DNA of 64,000 nt from JAQIBY01 sp963676165 (GCA_963676165.1 OY781043.1:1-64000); one strand, 5' to 3'. Shown: positions 27,074 through 35,965, numbered from the stretch's first letter. The notes: generated from the letters alone by a model not told the origin. A program made the numbers and translations.

Positions 27074-28102
27074 ATGAGTAAAACCAGCATTGAGACATTA
27101 GGAGAATTTGGCTTAATTAAGCATTTGACCAAGGATATTGAAAGCTTGAATGAAAGTACTGTATATGGAATTGGAGACGATGCTGCAATTCTTGATTATG
27201 GTGAAAAAGAGAGTTTGGTTACCTCTGATTTGTTGGTTGATGGTATTCACTTCAATTTGATTTACACGCCTTTGAAGCATTTGGGGTACAAATCTATCAT
27301 TGTTAATCTTAGCGATATTTATGCAATGAACGGGAAGCCTGAGCAGGTTGTCGTATCAATCGCTGTTTCCTCAAAATTTACGGTTGAGGCTTTGGATCAG
27401 TTATATGATGGAATGAAAGAGGCATGCAAACAACACAATGTTGATTTGGTAGGAGGTGATACAACTAGTTCACTAACAGGTTTAGTCATTAGTGTAACAG
27501 CAATAGGATCAGTAGAGAAAGGGAAGGCAATTAAACGAAATTCTGCCAATGAAACTGATTTGGTTTGTGTTTCTGGTGATTTAGGTGGAGCATATTTAGG
27601 TTTACAGATTCTTGAAAGAGAAAAGGAAATCTTCGTTAACGATCCAAAAATTCAACCTAAGCTGGAAAAATATGAGTATGTGTTAAAACGTCAGTTGAAA
27701 CCCGAGGCACGTAAAGATATTGTTTCCATGTTAGCTGATCATGATGTGAAACCAAGCGCAATGATTGATATTTCTGATGGTTTATCTTCTGAAATTCTTC
27801 ACATTTGTGATCAATCAGGTTTGGGATGTCGTTTATATCAGGAGAAAATTCCTATCCGTTATGAGTCCCGAATCACTGCAGAAGAAATGCATTTGGATGC
27901 AATGATAGCAGCCATGAATGGTGGTGAAGATTATGAATTGCTTTTTACTGTTCCGGTGAGTGAGCATGAAAAATTGACAATAATTCCCGGCGTTTCTATC
28001 ATTGGGCATATGACAGCCAAAGAAACTGGTGCTTTTCTTGTTCCTGAAAATGGACAAGAGGTGCAAATTGATGCTCAGGGTTGGAATCCACTGAAATCTT
28101 AA
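27074..28102 (+). CDS. thiL: Thiamine-monophosphate kinase
   Basis: 342 residues. ThiL phosphorylates thiamine monophosphate to thiamine diphosphate. Signatures seen are GIGDDAAIL (about residues 34-42), TSDLLVDGIHFNL (about 52-64), LVGGDTTSS (about 134-142) and MIDISDGLSSE (near residue 231), all part of the PurM/ThiL-type ATP- and metal-binding core. It stands alone between divergent and convergent neighbours. Length is typical. Confidence 0.93.
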   Translation: MSKTSIETLGEFGLIKHLTKDIESLNESTVYGIGDDAAILDYGEKESLVTSDLLVDGIHFNLIYTPLKHLGYKSIIVNLSDIYAMNGKPEQVVVSIAVSSKFTVEALDQLYDGMKEACKQHNVDLVGGDTTSSLTGLVISVTAIGSVEKGKAIKRNSANETDLVCVSGDLGGAYLGLQILEREKEIFVNDPKIQPKLEKYEYVLKRQLKPEARKDIVSMLADHDVKPSAMIDISDGLSSEILHICDQSGLGCRLYQEKIPIRYESRITAEEMHLDAMIAAMNGGEDYELLFTVPVSEHEKLTIIPGVSIIGHMTAKETGAFLVPENGQEVQIDAQGWNPLKS

Positions 28103-28222
28103 AATCAATTGTTTTTCAAGTGATTGCTAAGGAAGATTTTATACTTCCTGTTCTTATCCTTTTCGAAGGGTAAATGCGGTACTATGGATTAATTTTGTTG
28201 TTTATTATTGTCATTACAAAAA

Positions 28223-29287
28223 CTACAACCATTTTTTGCGCTTGAAATAAATAAGCATTCCAGCAATGAGAATGATAAAGACTCCCCACATGATGAAGTA
28301 GGAGTATCTATAGGATAATTCCGGAATGTAGTCAAAGTTAGTTCCATAAACACCTGCAATAAATGTGAGAGGGATAAATATGGATGCAAAAATCGTGAGC
28401 ACTTTCATTACGTCATTCATTCTGTTATTAACCAGAGTGTTGTAAGTGTTGTGATAGTCTGATAATTGCTCTCTATAGGTTTCTACTGAATCCAAGGCTT
28501 GCTGGGTTAAGTCAAGCAGGTCTCGAATGTATTGCTTCGTTTCTTTTTTAAAGTACAGATCTTCTTCTCGCAATATTTTCAGTAAGATGTCTCGTACTGG
28601 AAGAATGGCTTTATGCAAAAGTCGAAATTCTCGTTTATATTGATAAATTTTGCTGGAGATTTCTTCACTTTGTTTATGAAGTATCTGGTCTTCTAAGTCT
28701 TCCACCTCATCTCCAATTTTGCCAATAATGTCAAAATACTGATCTACAATGGTGTCCATCAATGCATAACAAAGATAATCTGCACCAAGAGAACGGATTT
28801 TTCCTTTCGAATTGCGGATACGATATCTTACCATGTCAAATAAATCGCCTGGATGTTCCTGGAAACTTATCAGAAAGTTATTTTTCAAAACAAAGCTCAC
28901 CTGTTCAACTTGAATTTTACCTTCTGAAAATTGAAGCATTTTCATGCTAATAAGGGACATGTCAACAAAATCCTCTTTTTTTGGTCGTTGTCCGGTGTTT
29001 AGCACATCCTCCATCATTAAGTGGTGCAGGTTGTACGTTTCTTTGATGGATTTCATCAGATCAAGATCATGCAGAGCATCAATATCCAGCCAATTGACAT
29101 TCTGACTTAAATCAATGCTGAATAAATCCTGAGAGGTAAGTTTGTTAAAGTTCTTTTCTTCAAGTGAATTTTCATCGTATGTGAATAATTTGAAGTTGGT
29201 TTGATCTGCTTTCTTTTCTCCAATAAAAACAAGTGATCCGGGAGCTTTCCCCTGATTTTTACTTCGCTTAATGAAATATCGTGACAT
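28223..29287 (-). CDS. corA: CorA-family divalent cation transporter with a GTN motif
   Basis: 354 residues: a cytoplasmic alpha/beta N-domain (about 1-240), a long stalk helix, and two C-terminal membrane helices (about 293-312 and 325-345). The family signature between the helices is normally YGMNF; here it reads GVYGTNFDYIPE, with Thr for Met, confirmed on the DNA (GGA ACT AAC). CorA transports Mg, Co or Ni ions as a pentamer. The substitution in the selectivity loop could alter ion choice. The terminal KRKKWL basic tail is normal. Confidence 0.88.
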   Translation of the reverse strand: MSRYFIKRSKNQGKAPGSLVFIGEKKADQTNFKLFTYDENSLEEKNFNKLTSQDLFSIDLSQNVNWLDIDALHDLDLMKSIKETYNLHHLMMEDVLNTGQRPKKEDFVDMSLISMKMLQFSEGKIQVEQVSFVLKNNFLISFQEHPGDLFDMVRYRIRNSKGKIRSLGADYLCYALMDTIVDQYFDIIGKIGDEVEDLEDQILHKQSEEISSKIYQYKREFRLLHKAILPVRDILLKILREEDLYFKKETKQYIRDLLDLTQQALDSVETYREQLSDYHNTYNTLVNNRMNDVMKVLTIFASIFIPLTFIAGVYGTNFDYIPELSYRYSYFIMWGVFIILIAGMLIYFKRKKWL

Positions 29288-29345
29288 AGGTGTAAATTTT
29301 ATTAAAGATACACATTTCTATGATACATTGTTTTGATGAAATATA

Positions 29346-30392
29346 TTACGCTTTTTTCAACGTAAATGCAACGGTTGTTCCTATGCCTACGCGGCTTCTC
29401 ACATTAATGGTTTGATTGTGAGCTTCAATAATGTGCTTTACAATTGCTAAGCCTAAACCGGTACCTCCCGATTGAGTTGAGCGACTTTTATCTACTCGGT
29501 AAAAGCGTTCGAATACACGTGGAACATCTTCTTCTGTAATGCCTATACCATTGTCTGAAACTTCAATAAGAAGATTATCATCCATGTCGTAAAATTCCAC
29601 TTCAACAAAGCCATTCTCTTTTCCGTAATTGATGCTGTTAAGTATAAGGTTGGTAAATACCTGACGTGCAAATTCCAGATCTGCTTCAACTTGGAACTCT
29701 TTTTCGAAATGAGATATTATTTTCAGGCTTATGTTTTTCTTTTGAGCGCGTTCTTCACAGCTTTCAATGACTTCTTGTGCAAGTTCAATCGGATTGATTT
29801 TTTTCAATCGCAAATTCATTTCACCATGTTCAAGTTTCGAAATGGCTTCCAGATCCTTGACAATGGAGATCATGCGATTGATGTTTTTCTCAATTTTCGA
29901 TAAGTATTTTGTGTTTATGCGCTTGTCTTCAAGTCCTCCTTCGAGCAAGGTTAAAGTATAACCTTGAATGTTGAAAATTGGGGTTTTTAATTCATGAGAC
30001 ACATTGCCAACAAATTCTTTTCGGTATTGAGCCATATGTTTCCACTCTTGAATTTCTTTTTTGCTTTTTTCTGCCCATGCCATAACGTCCTGATCAACCT
30101 GCTGCAGCATATCGCTATGCATGTTGAAACGTTCTTTCTTTGTTTCGGGGTCTTCTTTTACATTTCGAATTGACTTGTAAATGAGTCGAATACGCTTGTA
30201 AATAAAGTTGTAAAGAATGTTCCGTAAGATTAGAATTGACAATACAAAGAAAACAGGAATGACAATGAGTATGTGCAACCATTGGATGTCCATAGCAAGC
30301 CCATACTTCATAATCAGAACTAGAATGATCAAGACAAAGTTTAGTATAAGACTGACTCTAAAAGCCAAGCTATTCGCTGAGTAATTTTGCAT
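29346..30392 (-). CDS. Membrane sensor histidine kinase (PhoR-like)
   Basis: 348 residues. Two N-terminal membrane helices (about 10-28 and 34-55) are joined by only a few residues, so no sizeable periplasmic sensor is present. The HisKA box is FVGNVSHELKTPIFNIQGY (His near residue 136). The HATPase domain has NLILNSINYG, DNGIGITEED and GGTGLGLAIVKHI. It starts three bases after the response regulator gene, forming a two-component pair. The PhoR-type architecture and the Pho-like boxes elsewhere in the window make phosphate sensing a reasonable guess, unproven. Confidence 0.88.
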   Translation of the reverse strand: MQNYSANSLAFRVSLILNFVLIILVLIMKYGLAMDIQWLHILIVIPVFFVLSILILRNILYNFIYKRIRLIYKSIRNVKEDPETKKERFNMHSDMLQQVDQDVMAWAEKSKKEIQEWKHMAQYRKEFVGNVSHELKTPIFNIQGYTLTLLEGGLEDKRINTKYLSKIEKNINRMISIVKDLEAISKLEHGEMNLRLKKINPIELAQEVIESCEERAQKKNISLKIISHFEKEFQVEADLEFARQVFTNLILNSINYGKENGFVEVEFYDMDDNLLIEVSDNGIGITEEDVPRVFERFYRVDKSRSTQSGGTGLGLAIVKHIIEAHNQTINVRSRVGIGTTVAFTLKKA

Positions 30393-30395
30393 GAA

Positions 30396-31085
30396 TTAGT
30401 CGATGTTTAGGCGGTACCCAACGCCTTTGAGTGTAATGATATAATCGTTACCAATTTTTTCTCGTAGCTTGCGGATATGTACGTCAATGGTTCTGTCTCC
30501 AACAACAACATCATCACCCCAAACATGGTTGTAAATCTCTTCTCGAGAAAACACTTTGGATGGTTTGGATGCAAGTAAGTGCAACAATTTGAACTCTTTT
30601 CTAGGTAAATTAATTTCTTTTTCGTCAATTTTGACAACGTATCTTTCGGAATCAATTATGAAATTGCCAAATTGGATTACATCATTATCAGCATTGTTCT
30701 TTTTCGCCCGTTTTAATAAGGCTTCAATGCGTTTTTGAAGTACTTTGGGTTTTATTGGTTTAGTTACATAGTCATCTGCTCCGGCATCAAAACCTGCAAT
30801 TTGCGAATAATCCTCAGCTCTTGCGGTTAGGAACATAATGAGAACATTCTTCAACCCTTTTATTTCACGAATTTCCTGACATGTTTCAATGCCATCCTTC
30901 ATAGGCATCATAATGTCAAGAAGAATTAAGTCAGGTTTAATTTTTTTTGCCTCTGCCAGTGCATCAGAACCGTTTGAGCATGTGTGGATTTTGTAACCTT
31001 CTTTTGATAAATTATAAGATAAAAACTCTAGAATGTCGTTTTCATCGTCCACGAGTAGCAATGTGTAATCTTCAGCTTTAAACAT
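30396..31085 (-). CDS. OmpR/PhoB-family response regulator
   Basis: 229 residues. The receiver (about 1-120) has the acidic pair in LLLVDDEND, the phosphoacceptor Asp in PDLILLDIMMP (near residue 55), the Thr in LTARAED and the Lys in YVTKPIKP. The C-terminal winged-helix (about 130-226) has EFKLLHLLASKPSKVFSREE, a DRTIDVHIRKLREKIG recognition region and GVGYRL. It probably binds 11-bp-periodic direct repeats like other PhoB-type regulators. A TAACTTTG -7 element lies about 30 bases upstream of the start. Confidence 0.92.
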   Translation of the reverse strand: MFKAEDYTLLLVDDENDILEFLSYNLSKEGYKIHTCSNGSDALAEAKKIKPDLILLDIMMPMKDGIETCQEIREIKGLKNVLIMFLTARAEDYSQIAGFDAGADDYVTKPIKPKVLQKRIEALLKRAKKNNADNDVIQFGNFIIDSERYVVKIDEKEINLPRKEFKLLHLLASKPSKVFSREEIYNHVWGDDVVVGDRTIDVHIRKLREKIGNDYIITLKGVGYRLNID

Positions 31086-31235
31086 TTGCTTTTGATATTA
31101 ATGATGTGCCAAAGTTAGTGAAAATAATATTGCGCTAAGATTAATTAATTCTTAAGTTGATGATAGGCGAAATACTAAAAACTTCTCAGATTTATGGGTT
31201 GTTTCTTGCTTTCTATGAAGGAAATTGTTTTTCGT

Positions 31236-31266
31236 TTTGGCAATAAAAAAAAGTTTTCTACCTTTG
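31236..31266 (+). promoter_or_regulatory. Consensus promoter of tRNA-Cys
   Basis: TTTG (31236-31239), exactly 19 bases, then TACCTTTG (31259-31266) match the Bacteroidota promoter without mismatch. The tRNA begins 13 bases further on. Confidence 0.85.
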
Positions 31267-31279
31267 CCAGTCCTGAAAT

Positions 31280-31350
31280 GGTACCTTGGCCGAGTGGCTA
31301 GGCAGTGGTCTGCAAAACCATGTACGGCGGTTCGACTCCGCCAGGTACCT
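31280..31350 (+). tRNA. tRNA-Cys (anticodon GCA)
   Basis: A 71-base cloverleaf: acceptor GGTACCT pairs with AGGTACC, and the D arm is GCCGAGTGGCTAGGC. The anticodon arm GTGGT-CTGCAAA-ACCAT carries GCA and the T arm GGCGGTTCGACTCCGCC is canonical. The discriminator base is T, as expected for Cys. CCA is not encoded. There is no variable-arm extension. Confidence 0.95.
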
Positions 31351-31351
31351 C

Positions 31352-31381
31352 AAAAAAACCGACTGAAAAGTCGGTTTTTTT
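31352..31381 (+). terminator. Terminator of tRNA-Cys
   Basis: AAAAAACCGACT, a GAAA loop and AGTCGGTTTTTT form a 12-bp perfect hairpin (31353-31380) ending in a T run. The tetraloop and T tract make it a strong intrinsic terminator. Confidence 0.9.
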
Positions 31382-31585
31382 ATTCTTAAAAATGGAATAT
31401 TCTATTTAGCGTGATTTCTTAAATCGAACTCAAGTTATTTATGTAGGACTCCTATGGGAGTCCAATGCGATATAATATTCTGATTTTACAACTATTTTGC
31501 TTGATGTACAAACTGCAAAAAAAAGAGCCAATCATCATCGACTGGCTACTTTTTAGCTTTTATCAAAATTCTGGAATTCCTAGCT
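31382..31585. other. Intergenic stretch between two terminators
   Basis: About 200 bases that hold no credible gene. It contains the terminator of the nucleoside phosphorylase gene on the minus strand (31517-31547) and nothing else recognised. Confidence 0.5.
31517..31547 (-). terminator. Intrinsic terminator of the nucleoside phosphorylase gene
   Basis: On the minus strand AGCCAGTC and GATTGGCT form an 8-bp stem (one G-T pair) with a six-base loop, followed by C and eight T. Confidence 0.75.
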
Positions 31586-32395
31586 TTAGAGGCTTTTCAT
31601 CATTGATTTCATTAATAAAGTCATTTTCTTTTCAGCTTTTGTTGCAACTTTCTGAACTTCCTCATGTGAGATTTCCACAATTTTTCCTGGTACACCAAGG
31701 TCTGTAATGATAGAAATTGCAAAAATCGGAAGCCCCATATGTCTTGCTACAATTACTTCCGGAACGGTGCTCATACCCACAGTATCTGATCCAATGATTC
31801 TAAAGTATTTGTATTCAGATGGAGTTTCAAAAGTAGGGCCGCTTGTTGCTGTATATACACCTTCTTGCAATGCAATATTGTGTGTTTTTGCAAGTGATTT
31901 AGCTTTTTCAATAAGTCCCTTGTCGTAAGTTTTACTCATATCAGGAAATCGTGGACCAAGATCATTGTCATTTTTCCCAATCAGTGGATTTGGTAAGAGG
32001 TTGATATGATCATTGATGATCATTAAGTCTCCGATTTCAAAATCAGGATTTACACCACCACTTGCATTGCTGACAAACAGATATTTAATGCCTAAAAATT
32101 TCAATACACGAACAGGGAAAGTTACCTCTTTTATGTTGTAACCTTCGTAGAAGTGAAATCTACCTTGCATCGCAACAATTGCTTTGCCATTTAGGTGTCC
32201 AAAAATAAGCCTTCCAGAATGACCTTCTACAGTGCTAACTGGAAAATTTGGAATGTTTTTATAATCTAATGTTTCAGTGATTTCAATTTCGTCAACCAAT
32301 CCTCCCAGACCTGTTCCCAGAATGATACCTACCTCAGGATTTATGGAGGTTTTGCCCTTTATAAAGCTTACTGTACCTTCGATTTGTTTTAACAT
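31586..32395 (-). CDS. punA: Purine-nucleoside phosphorylase
   Basis: 269 residues from the ATG at 32395 (MLKQIEGTVSFIK), chosen because family members start here; a longer frame begins at 32437. It belongs to the trimeric PNP type. Signatures are GIILGTGLGGL near residues 23-33, VEGHSGRL (phosphate-binding His), FVSNASGGVNPDFEIGDLM and GPTFETPSEYK. It cleaves (deoxy)guanosine or inosine with phosphate for salvage. The 5' end overlaps the lpxK 3' end by 62 bases. Confidence 0.92.
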   Translation of the reverse strand: MLKQIEGTVSFIKGKTSINPEVGIILGTGLGGLVDEIEITETLDYKNIPNFPVSTVEGHSGRLIFGHLNGKAIVAMQGRFHFYEGYNIKEVTFPVRVLKFLGIKYLFVSNASGGVNPDFEIGDLMIINDHINLLPNPLIGKNDNDLGPRFPDMSKTYDKGLIEKAKSLAKTHNIALQEGVYTATSGPTFETPSEYKYFRIIGSDTVGMSTVPEVIVARHMGLPIFAISIITDLGVPGKIVEISHEEVQKVATKAEKKMTLLMKSMMKSL

Positions 32396-33455
32396 ATTTA
32401 ATAATTTGTTGTTTAAACTCTTCTTCTTGTTTGCCATTGCCTAGAAAGACAACTTTAATTGGAAGGAAATATACATATTTTTTTAGAGAATCATCCCACG
32501 CATTATGATTTTTTAATTTCACAGCATCTTTCTCAGTTGTGATAATCAACTTATTATCTTCATGTATCATGTTGAAGTTTGCCTGAATTTTTTGAATATC
32601 ACGGCTTGTGTAATCATGATGATCAAGGTAGGACATTTGCTTTATTGAGAGTGCTTCTTCTTGAACTTTGGATTTGAAACTCTTGTTGTTTGCTATTCCT
32701 GAAACGCTAACGACATGTTTGTTGTGAATGTCACTTAAATCCATCGTGTCGTTTGGGTCAAAGACATTTGTGAGTTTTCCATACTCAAAGCTTGTGAAAA
32801 ACAAATATTGAAAAGGATAGATTTTTATTTCTTTATCAATTAAGCGTTTTTCTATAGGCTTCATGTCTTTAGGGCATTTTGTGACAATTATAATGTGTGC
32901 TCTGCGATGTTCATGAGGGTGTTCTCTTAATCTGCCATAAGGTAGAAAATGATCTTTGGTGAAAGGATGGTTGAAATCTGTCAATAGAATATTAAGCCCT
33001 GCCGATACTTTTCGGTGTTGAAAGGCATCGTCCATTACGATGGCATTGAGTGATTCTTCTTCAAGCAAATTTTCTATTCCCCGACGGCGATTTCCATCTA
33101 CGGCTACTTGTATTTTGTTTCCAAACTTTTGTTTGACTTGGTAAGGTTCATCACCAATTATGTTGGCATTGTCCTGTTCGTTTGCAAGTCTAAATCCTTT
33201 TGATTTGCGTTTGTACCCACGACTAAGCATGGCAACTTTGAAGTCATCCTTTATCAAGGAAATAATGTACTCAACATGTGGGGTTTTCCCGGTTCCACCA
33301 ACGCTTAGGTTGCCAACATTAATGATGGGAATGTTGTAAGATTTGCTTTTCAAAATCTTATTTTCAAACATGAAATTCCTTATACCCACTATTGTCCCGT
33401 AGATAAGAGCAACAGGATAAAGTAATAGCTTGAAAAAATTAAAACCTCCGAACAT
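32334..33455 (-). CDS. lpxK: Tetraacyldisaccharide 4'-kinase
   Basis: 373 residues. LpxK phosphorylates the lipid A precursor at the 4' position on the inner membrane. An N-terminal hydrophobic segment (about 5-25) anchors it. The Walker A region is GNLSVGGTGKTPHVEY (about 47-62), and the conserved MDDAFQHRKV lies near residue 139. The C-terminus YVKTNRRYSKL resembles other Bacteroidota LpxK ends, supporting the real overlap with punA. Together with waaA it indicates a normal lipid A pathway. Confidence 0.92.
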   Translation of the reverse strand: MFGGFNFFKLLLYPVALIYGTIVGIRNFMFENKILKSKSYNIPIINVGNLSVGGTGKTPHVEYIISLIKDDFKVAMLSRGYKRKSKGFRLANEQDNANIIGDEPYQVKQKFGNKIQVAVDGNRRRGIENLLEEESLNAIVMDDAFQHRKVSAGLNILLTDFNHPFTKDHFLPYGRLREHPHEHRRAHIIIVTKCPKDMKPIEKRLIDKEIKIYPFQYLFFTSFEYGKLTNVFDPNDTMDLSDIHNKHVVSVSGIANNKSFKSKVQEEALSIKQMSYLDHHDYTSRDIQKIQANFNMIHEDNKLIITTEKDAVKLKNHNAWDDSLKKYVYFLPIKVVFLGNGKQEEEFKQQIIKYVKTNRRYSKLYKGQNLHKS

Positions 33456-33508
33456 GATGCTCGAAGGTAATAATTATTTTGAAATAATGAAATTTCTAAT
33501 GCTAAGGT

Positions 33509-34804
33509 TTAGATATTTAATGCTTTTTTAACGACATCTACATAATCTAATTTCTCCCATGTGAACAGTTCTACTTCCATTTCTTGGAGGTTGTTAGGTT
33601 CATTGATTTTGTGAAATTTCTTAGTCACAGTGCGAGGTGTGCGTCCCATGTGTCCATAAGAAGCAGTTTCAAAATAGATTGGATTTCTAAGTTTTAGACG
33701 TGTTTCAATTGCATAAGGTGATAATGAGAAAATTTCACGAATTTTTTTCGCAATTTCTCCATCGGTCATATCAACTTTTGCAGTGCCATAGGTGTCAACA
33801 AAAACACTGACTGGTTCAGCAACTCCAATTGCATAAGATAATTGAACGAGCATTTCGTCAGCAACGCCTGCTGCTACCATGTTTTTAGCAATATGTCTTG
33901 ATGCATAGGCTGCAGATCTGTCCACCTTTGAAGGGTCTTTTCCTGAGAAAGCACCACCACCATGAGCACCACGACCACCGTAAGTGTCCACAATAATTTT
34001 ACGTCCGGTTAAACCAGTGTCTCCATGAGGACCTCCAATGACAAATTTCCCAGTTGGATTTACGTACAATTTAAATTCTTTATCAAACAATTTTTGAACT
34101 CTTTCAGGCATTGCTTTGATAATACGAGGAATCAAAATATCGCGAACATCGTTGTAAATTTTGGTCAACATTTCTTCATCCGCTTTGAGAACATCCTCAA
34201 TGGCATCTGATTTTGGTTGAACAAAATCATCATGTTGAGTTGAAACAACAATGGTGTCAATTTTAATTGCTTGGTGATTATCATCGTATTCTACACTTAC
34301 TTGTGATTTTGAATCAGGACGCAAATATGTCATCTCTTTTTCTTCACGACGAATTGTTGCCAATTCTTGAAGTAAACGGTGAGATAAATCCAATGGAAGA
34401 GGCATATAAGTATCTGTTTCGCGGCAAGCGTAACCAAACATCATTCCTTGGTCTCCAGCGCCTTGTTCTTCAGGGGATACTTTGTCAACACCACGGTTAA
34501 TGTCAGGTGATTGTTCGTGTAGCGCTGTCAAAACACCACAAGAATTTCCGTCAAAGCGATATTCTCCTTTGGTGTAACCAATTTGGTTGACAATGTTTCT
34601 TACAGTTTCCTGAATGTCAACGTAAGTGTTTGATTTTACCTCACCGGCAACCACAACCTGTCCGGTAGTAACTAATGTTTCGCATGCAACTTTAGATTCG
34701 TTGTCAAATGCTAAAAATTCATCAAGTATTGCGTCAGAAATCTGATCTGCTACTTTGTCTGGATGTCCTTCTGAAACGGACTCTGAAGTAAAAATATATG
34801 ACAT
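33509..34804 (-). CDS. metK: S-adenosylmethionine synthase
   Basis: 431 residues, somewhat longer than the 384 of E. coli, as in other Bacteroidota. It makes SAM from methionine and ATP. The signatures FTSESVSEGHPDKVADQISD at the N-terminus, GAGDQGMMFGYA near residue 116 and GGGAFSGKDPSKVDRSAAY near residue 281 are intact. It has its own consensus-like promoter. No SAM riboswitch is seen in its short leader. Confidence 0.95.
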   Translation of the reverse strand: MSYIFTSESVSEGHPDKVADQISDAILDEFLAFDNESKVACETLVTTGQVVVAGEVKSNTYVDIQETVRNIVNQIGYTKGEYRFDGNSCGVLTALHEQSPDINRGVDKVSPEEQGAGDQGMMFGYACRETDTYMPLPLDLSHRLLQELATIRREEKEMTYLRPDSKSQVSVEYDDNHQAIKIDTIVVSTQHDDFVQPKSDAIEDVLKADEEMLTKIYNDVRDILIPRIIKAMPERVQKLFDKEFKLYVNPTGKFVIGGPHGDTGLTGRKIIVDTYGGRGAHGGGAFSGKDPSKVDRSAAYASRHIAKNMVAAGVADEMLVQLSYAIGVAEPVSVFVDTYGTAKVDMTDGEIAKKIREIFSLSPYAIETRLKLRNPIYFETASYGHMGRTPRTVTKKFHKINEPNNLQEMEVELFTWEKLDYVDVVKKALNI

Positions 34805-34840
34805 GGTTTTAAAGATTTTATTAAAACGATATTAAGCACA

Positions 34841-34872
34841 CAAAGCTACCATTCCATTTTAATTAAAACAAA
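34841..34872 (-). promoter_or_regulatory. Promoter of metK
   Basis: On the minus strand, TTTG (34869-34872) followed by 20 bases and TAGCTTTG (34841-34848) fits the phylum promoter. It lies about 36 bases before the metK ATG. Confidence 0.75.
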
Positions 34873-34898
34873 TATTTTCCTTATTTGCTTTGGATTAT

Positions 34899-34906
34899 TA
34901 TCTTTG
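34899..34906 (+). promoter_or_regulatory. -7 element before the bactofilin-ATP synthase genes
   Basis: TATCTTTG is a full TAnnTTTG match, 23 bases before the bactofilin ATG at 34930. The -33 region has only a T-rich stretch. The metK promoter lies back-to-back with it. Confidence 0.55.
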
Positions 34907-34929
34907 CATGTTACGTAAAAATTAGGATT

Positions 34930-35307
34930 ATGGCTAAAGCACAGGAAGTAGAACACAACAGACTTAATGTCATTGGTGAAGGAACTTCAATTCAAGGAGA
35001 CATCCAATCAAACGGAGATATTCGCATTGATGGGGAATTGAAAGGAAATCTAACAACACAAGGAAAGTTAGTTATTGGTACTCAAGGAAAAATCCAGGGA
35101 GAAATCCAATGTAAAAATGCAGAGGTGAGTGGTGGTATTGATGGTAAAATAACAGTGAATGAATTGCTTGCATTGAAAGCCAGTGCGAAAGTGAAAGGCG
35201 ATATTATCACGAAAAAATTGGCAATTGAGCCAAATGCTATTTTCTCAGGTACATGTCAGATGGATGCTGGTCAACCAGGTATGACCTCCAAACATGGAAA
35301 AGCCTAA
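34930..35307 (+). CDS. Bactofilin-family polymer-forming cytoskeletal protein
   Basis: 125 residues from the ATG at 34930 (MAKAQEVEHNRL); the frame opens at 34885 but those residues precede the likely transcript or leader. The core (about 15-105) is a right-handed beta-helix with repeating lines such as GTSIQGDIQSNGDIRIDGEL and GKIQGEIQCKNAEVSGGI, diagnostic of bactofilins, which polymerise into filaments at the membrane. It overlaps the AtpZ gene by 14 bases, so it is the first gene of the ATP synthase transcript. Confidence 0.88.
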   Translation: MAKAQEVEHNRLNVIGEGTSIQGDIQSNGDIRIDGELKGNLTTQGKLVIGTQGKIQGEIQCKNAEVSGGIDGKITVNELLALKASAKVKGDIITKKLAIEPNAIFSGTCQMDAGQPGMTSKHGKA

Positions 35308-35530
35308 GCCTAAAACCGACGGGTTAAAATCTTATGCCAAGTTTTCAGGCATTGTTTTTGAAATGCTTGCTATCATTGGGGGTGGAGCTTGGTTAGGGAA
35401 TAAACTAGATCAAAAAGCCGGACGTGAAATTCCGGTATTTACAATCATATTTTCATTAGTGGCTATTGCATTGGCCTTATATCTTGTCATTAAACAGGTA
35501 AACGATTTTAATCATGGAAACAAGAAGTGA
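35294..35530 (+). CDS. AtpZ/AtpI-family protein
   Basis: 78 residues with two membrane helices (about 16-38 and 46-67) joined by a short loop, and the AtpZ/AtpI-like GGGAWLGNKLDQ. Such proteins sit at the start of ATP synthase operons and are proposed to help c-ring assembly or Mg transport. The 5' end overlaps bactofilin and the 3' end overlaps the next gene by 17 bases. Confidence 0.82.
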   Translation: MEKPKPKTDGLKSYAKFSGIVFEMLAIIGGGAWLGNKLDQKAGREIPVFTIIFSLVAIALALYLVIKQVNDFNHGNKK

Positions 35531-35915
35531 GATGATAAAATTCTGGAGACAATTAGTGATTGTTTCATTCATAATTGTGGGTTTACAATTTCTTTCTTCC
35601 TACCTAATTCAGGATAGTTTACCAGTTATGCGTCATGTTTTTGGACATGTTTATATTTTCACAATGACAGGGCTTGGTTACATGGTTTTTTTGCAGGTTC
35701 GTAAAAAGCATGAATCAATGTCTGCAATGGCATTTGGTGGAATTAGTATGCTAAAGATGTTATTAGCAGCCACTTATTTACTTCCTGTTTTACTTGAGGA
35801 TGGAGATAAGGATGTTTTTTATGTGCTGCAGTTTATGACAATTTACATGATTTACCTCTTTATGGAAGTCAAAAGTTTAATGAAAATTATTAAAGCAGAT
35901 TCAACTCAGGAATGA
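35514..35915 (+). CDS. Small 4-TM membrane protein of the ATP synthase operon
   Basis: 133 residues with four hydrophobic segments (about 10-30, 42-60, 73-92 and 100-120). An ATG at 35532 just after the AtpZ stop is an alternative start that loses six residues. It resembles the small DUF6168-like or AtpI-like proteins found before atpB in Bacteroidota, but the family is not certain. Its position between AtpZ and atpB suggests a role in F0 assembly. Confidence 0.65.
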   Translation: METRSEMIKFWRQLVIVSFIIVGLQFLSSYLIQDSLPVMRHVFGHVYIFTMTGLGYMVFLQVRKKHESMSAMAFGGISMLKMLLAATYLLPVLLEDGDKDVFYVLQFMTIYMIYLFMEVKSLMKIIKADSTQE

Positions 35916-35965
35916 AAATGTTGAAGCTACTTTTTTTTTAAGAAAATTTTTATCAATTTTGGTAC

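Noticed and set aside
28103..28222. Terminator between thiL and corA (GGAAG/CTTCC)
   Set aside because: The stem is only five or six bp and lacks a proper T tract; no confident terminator could be called for either gene.
33509..34880. Possible SAM riboswitch before metK
   Set aside because: The leader between promoter and ATG is only about 36 bases, too short for any known SAM riboswitch fold.
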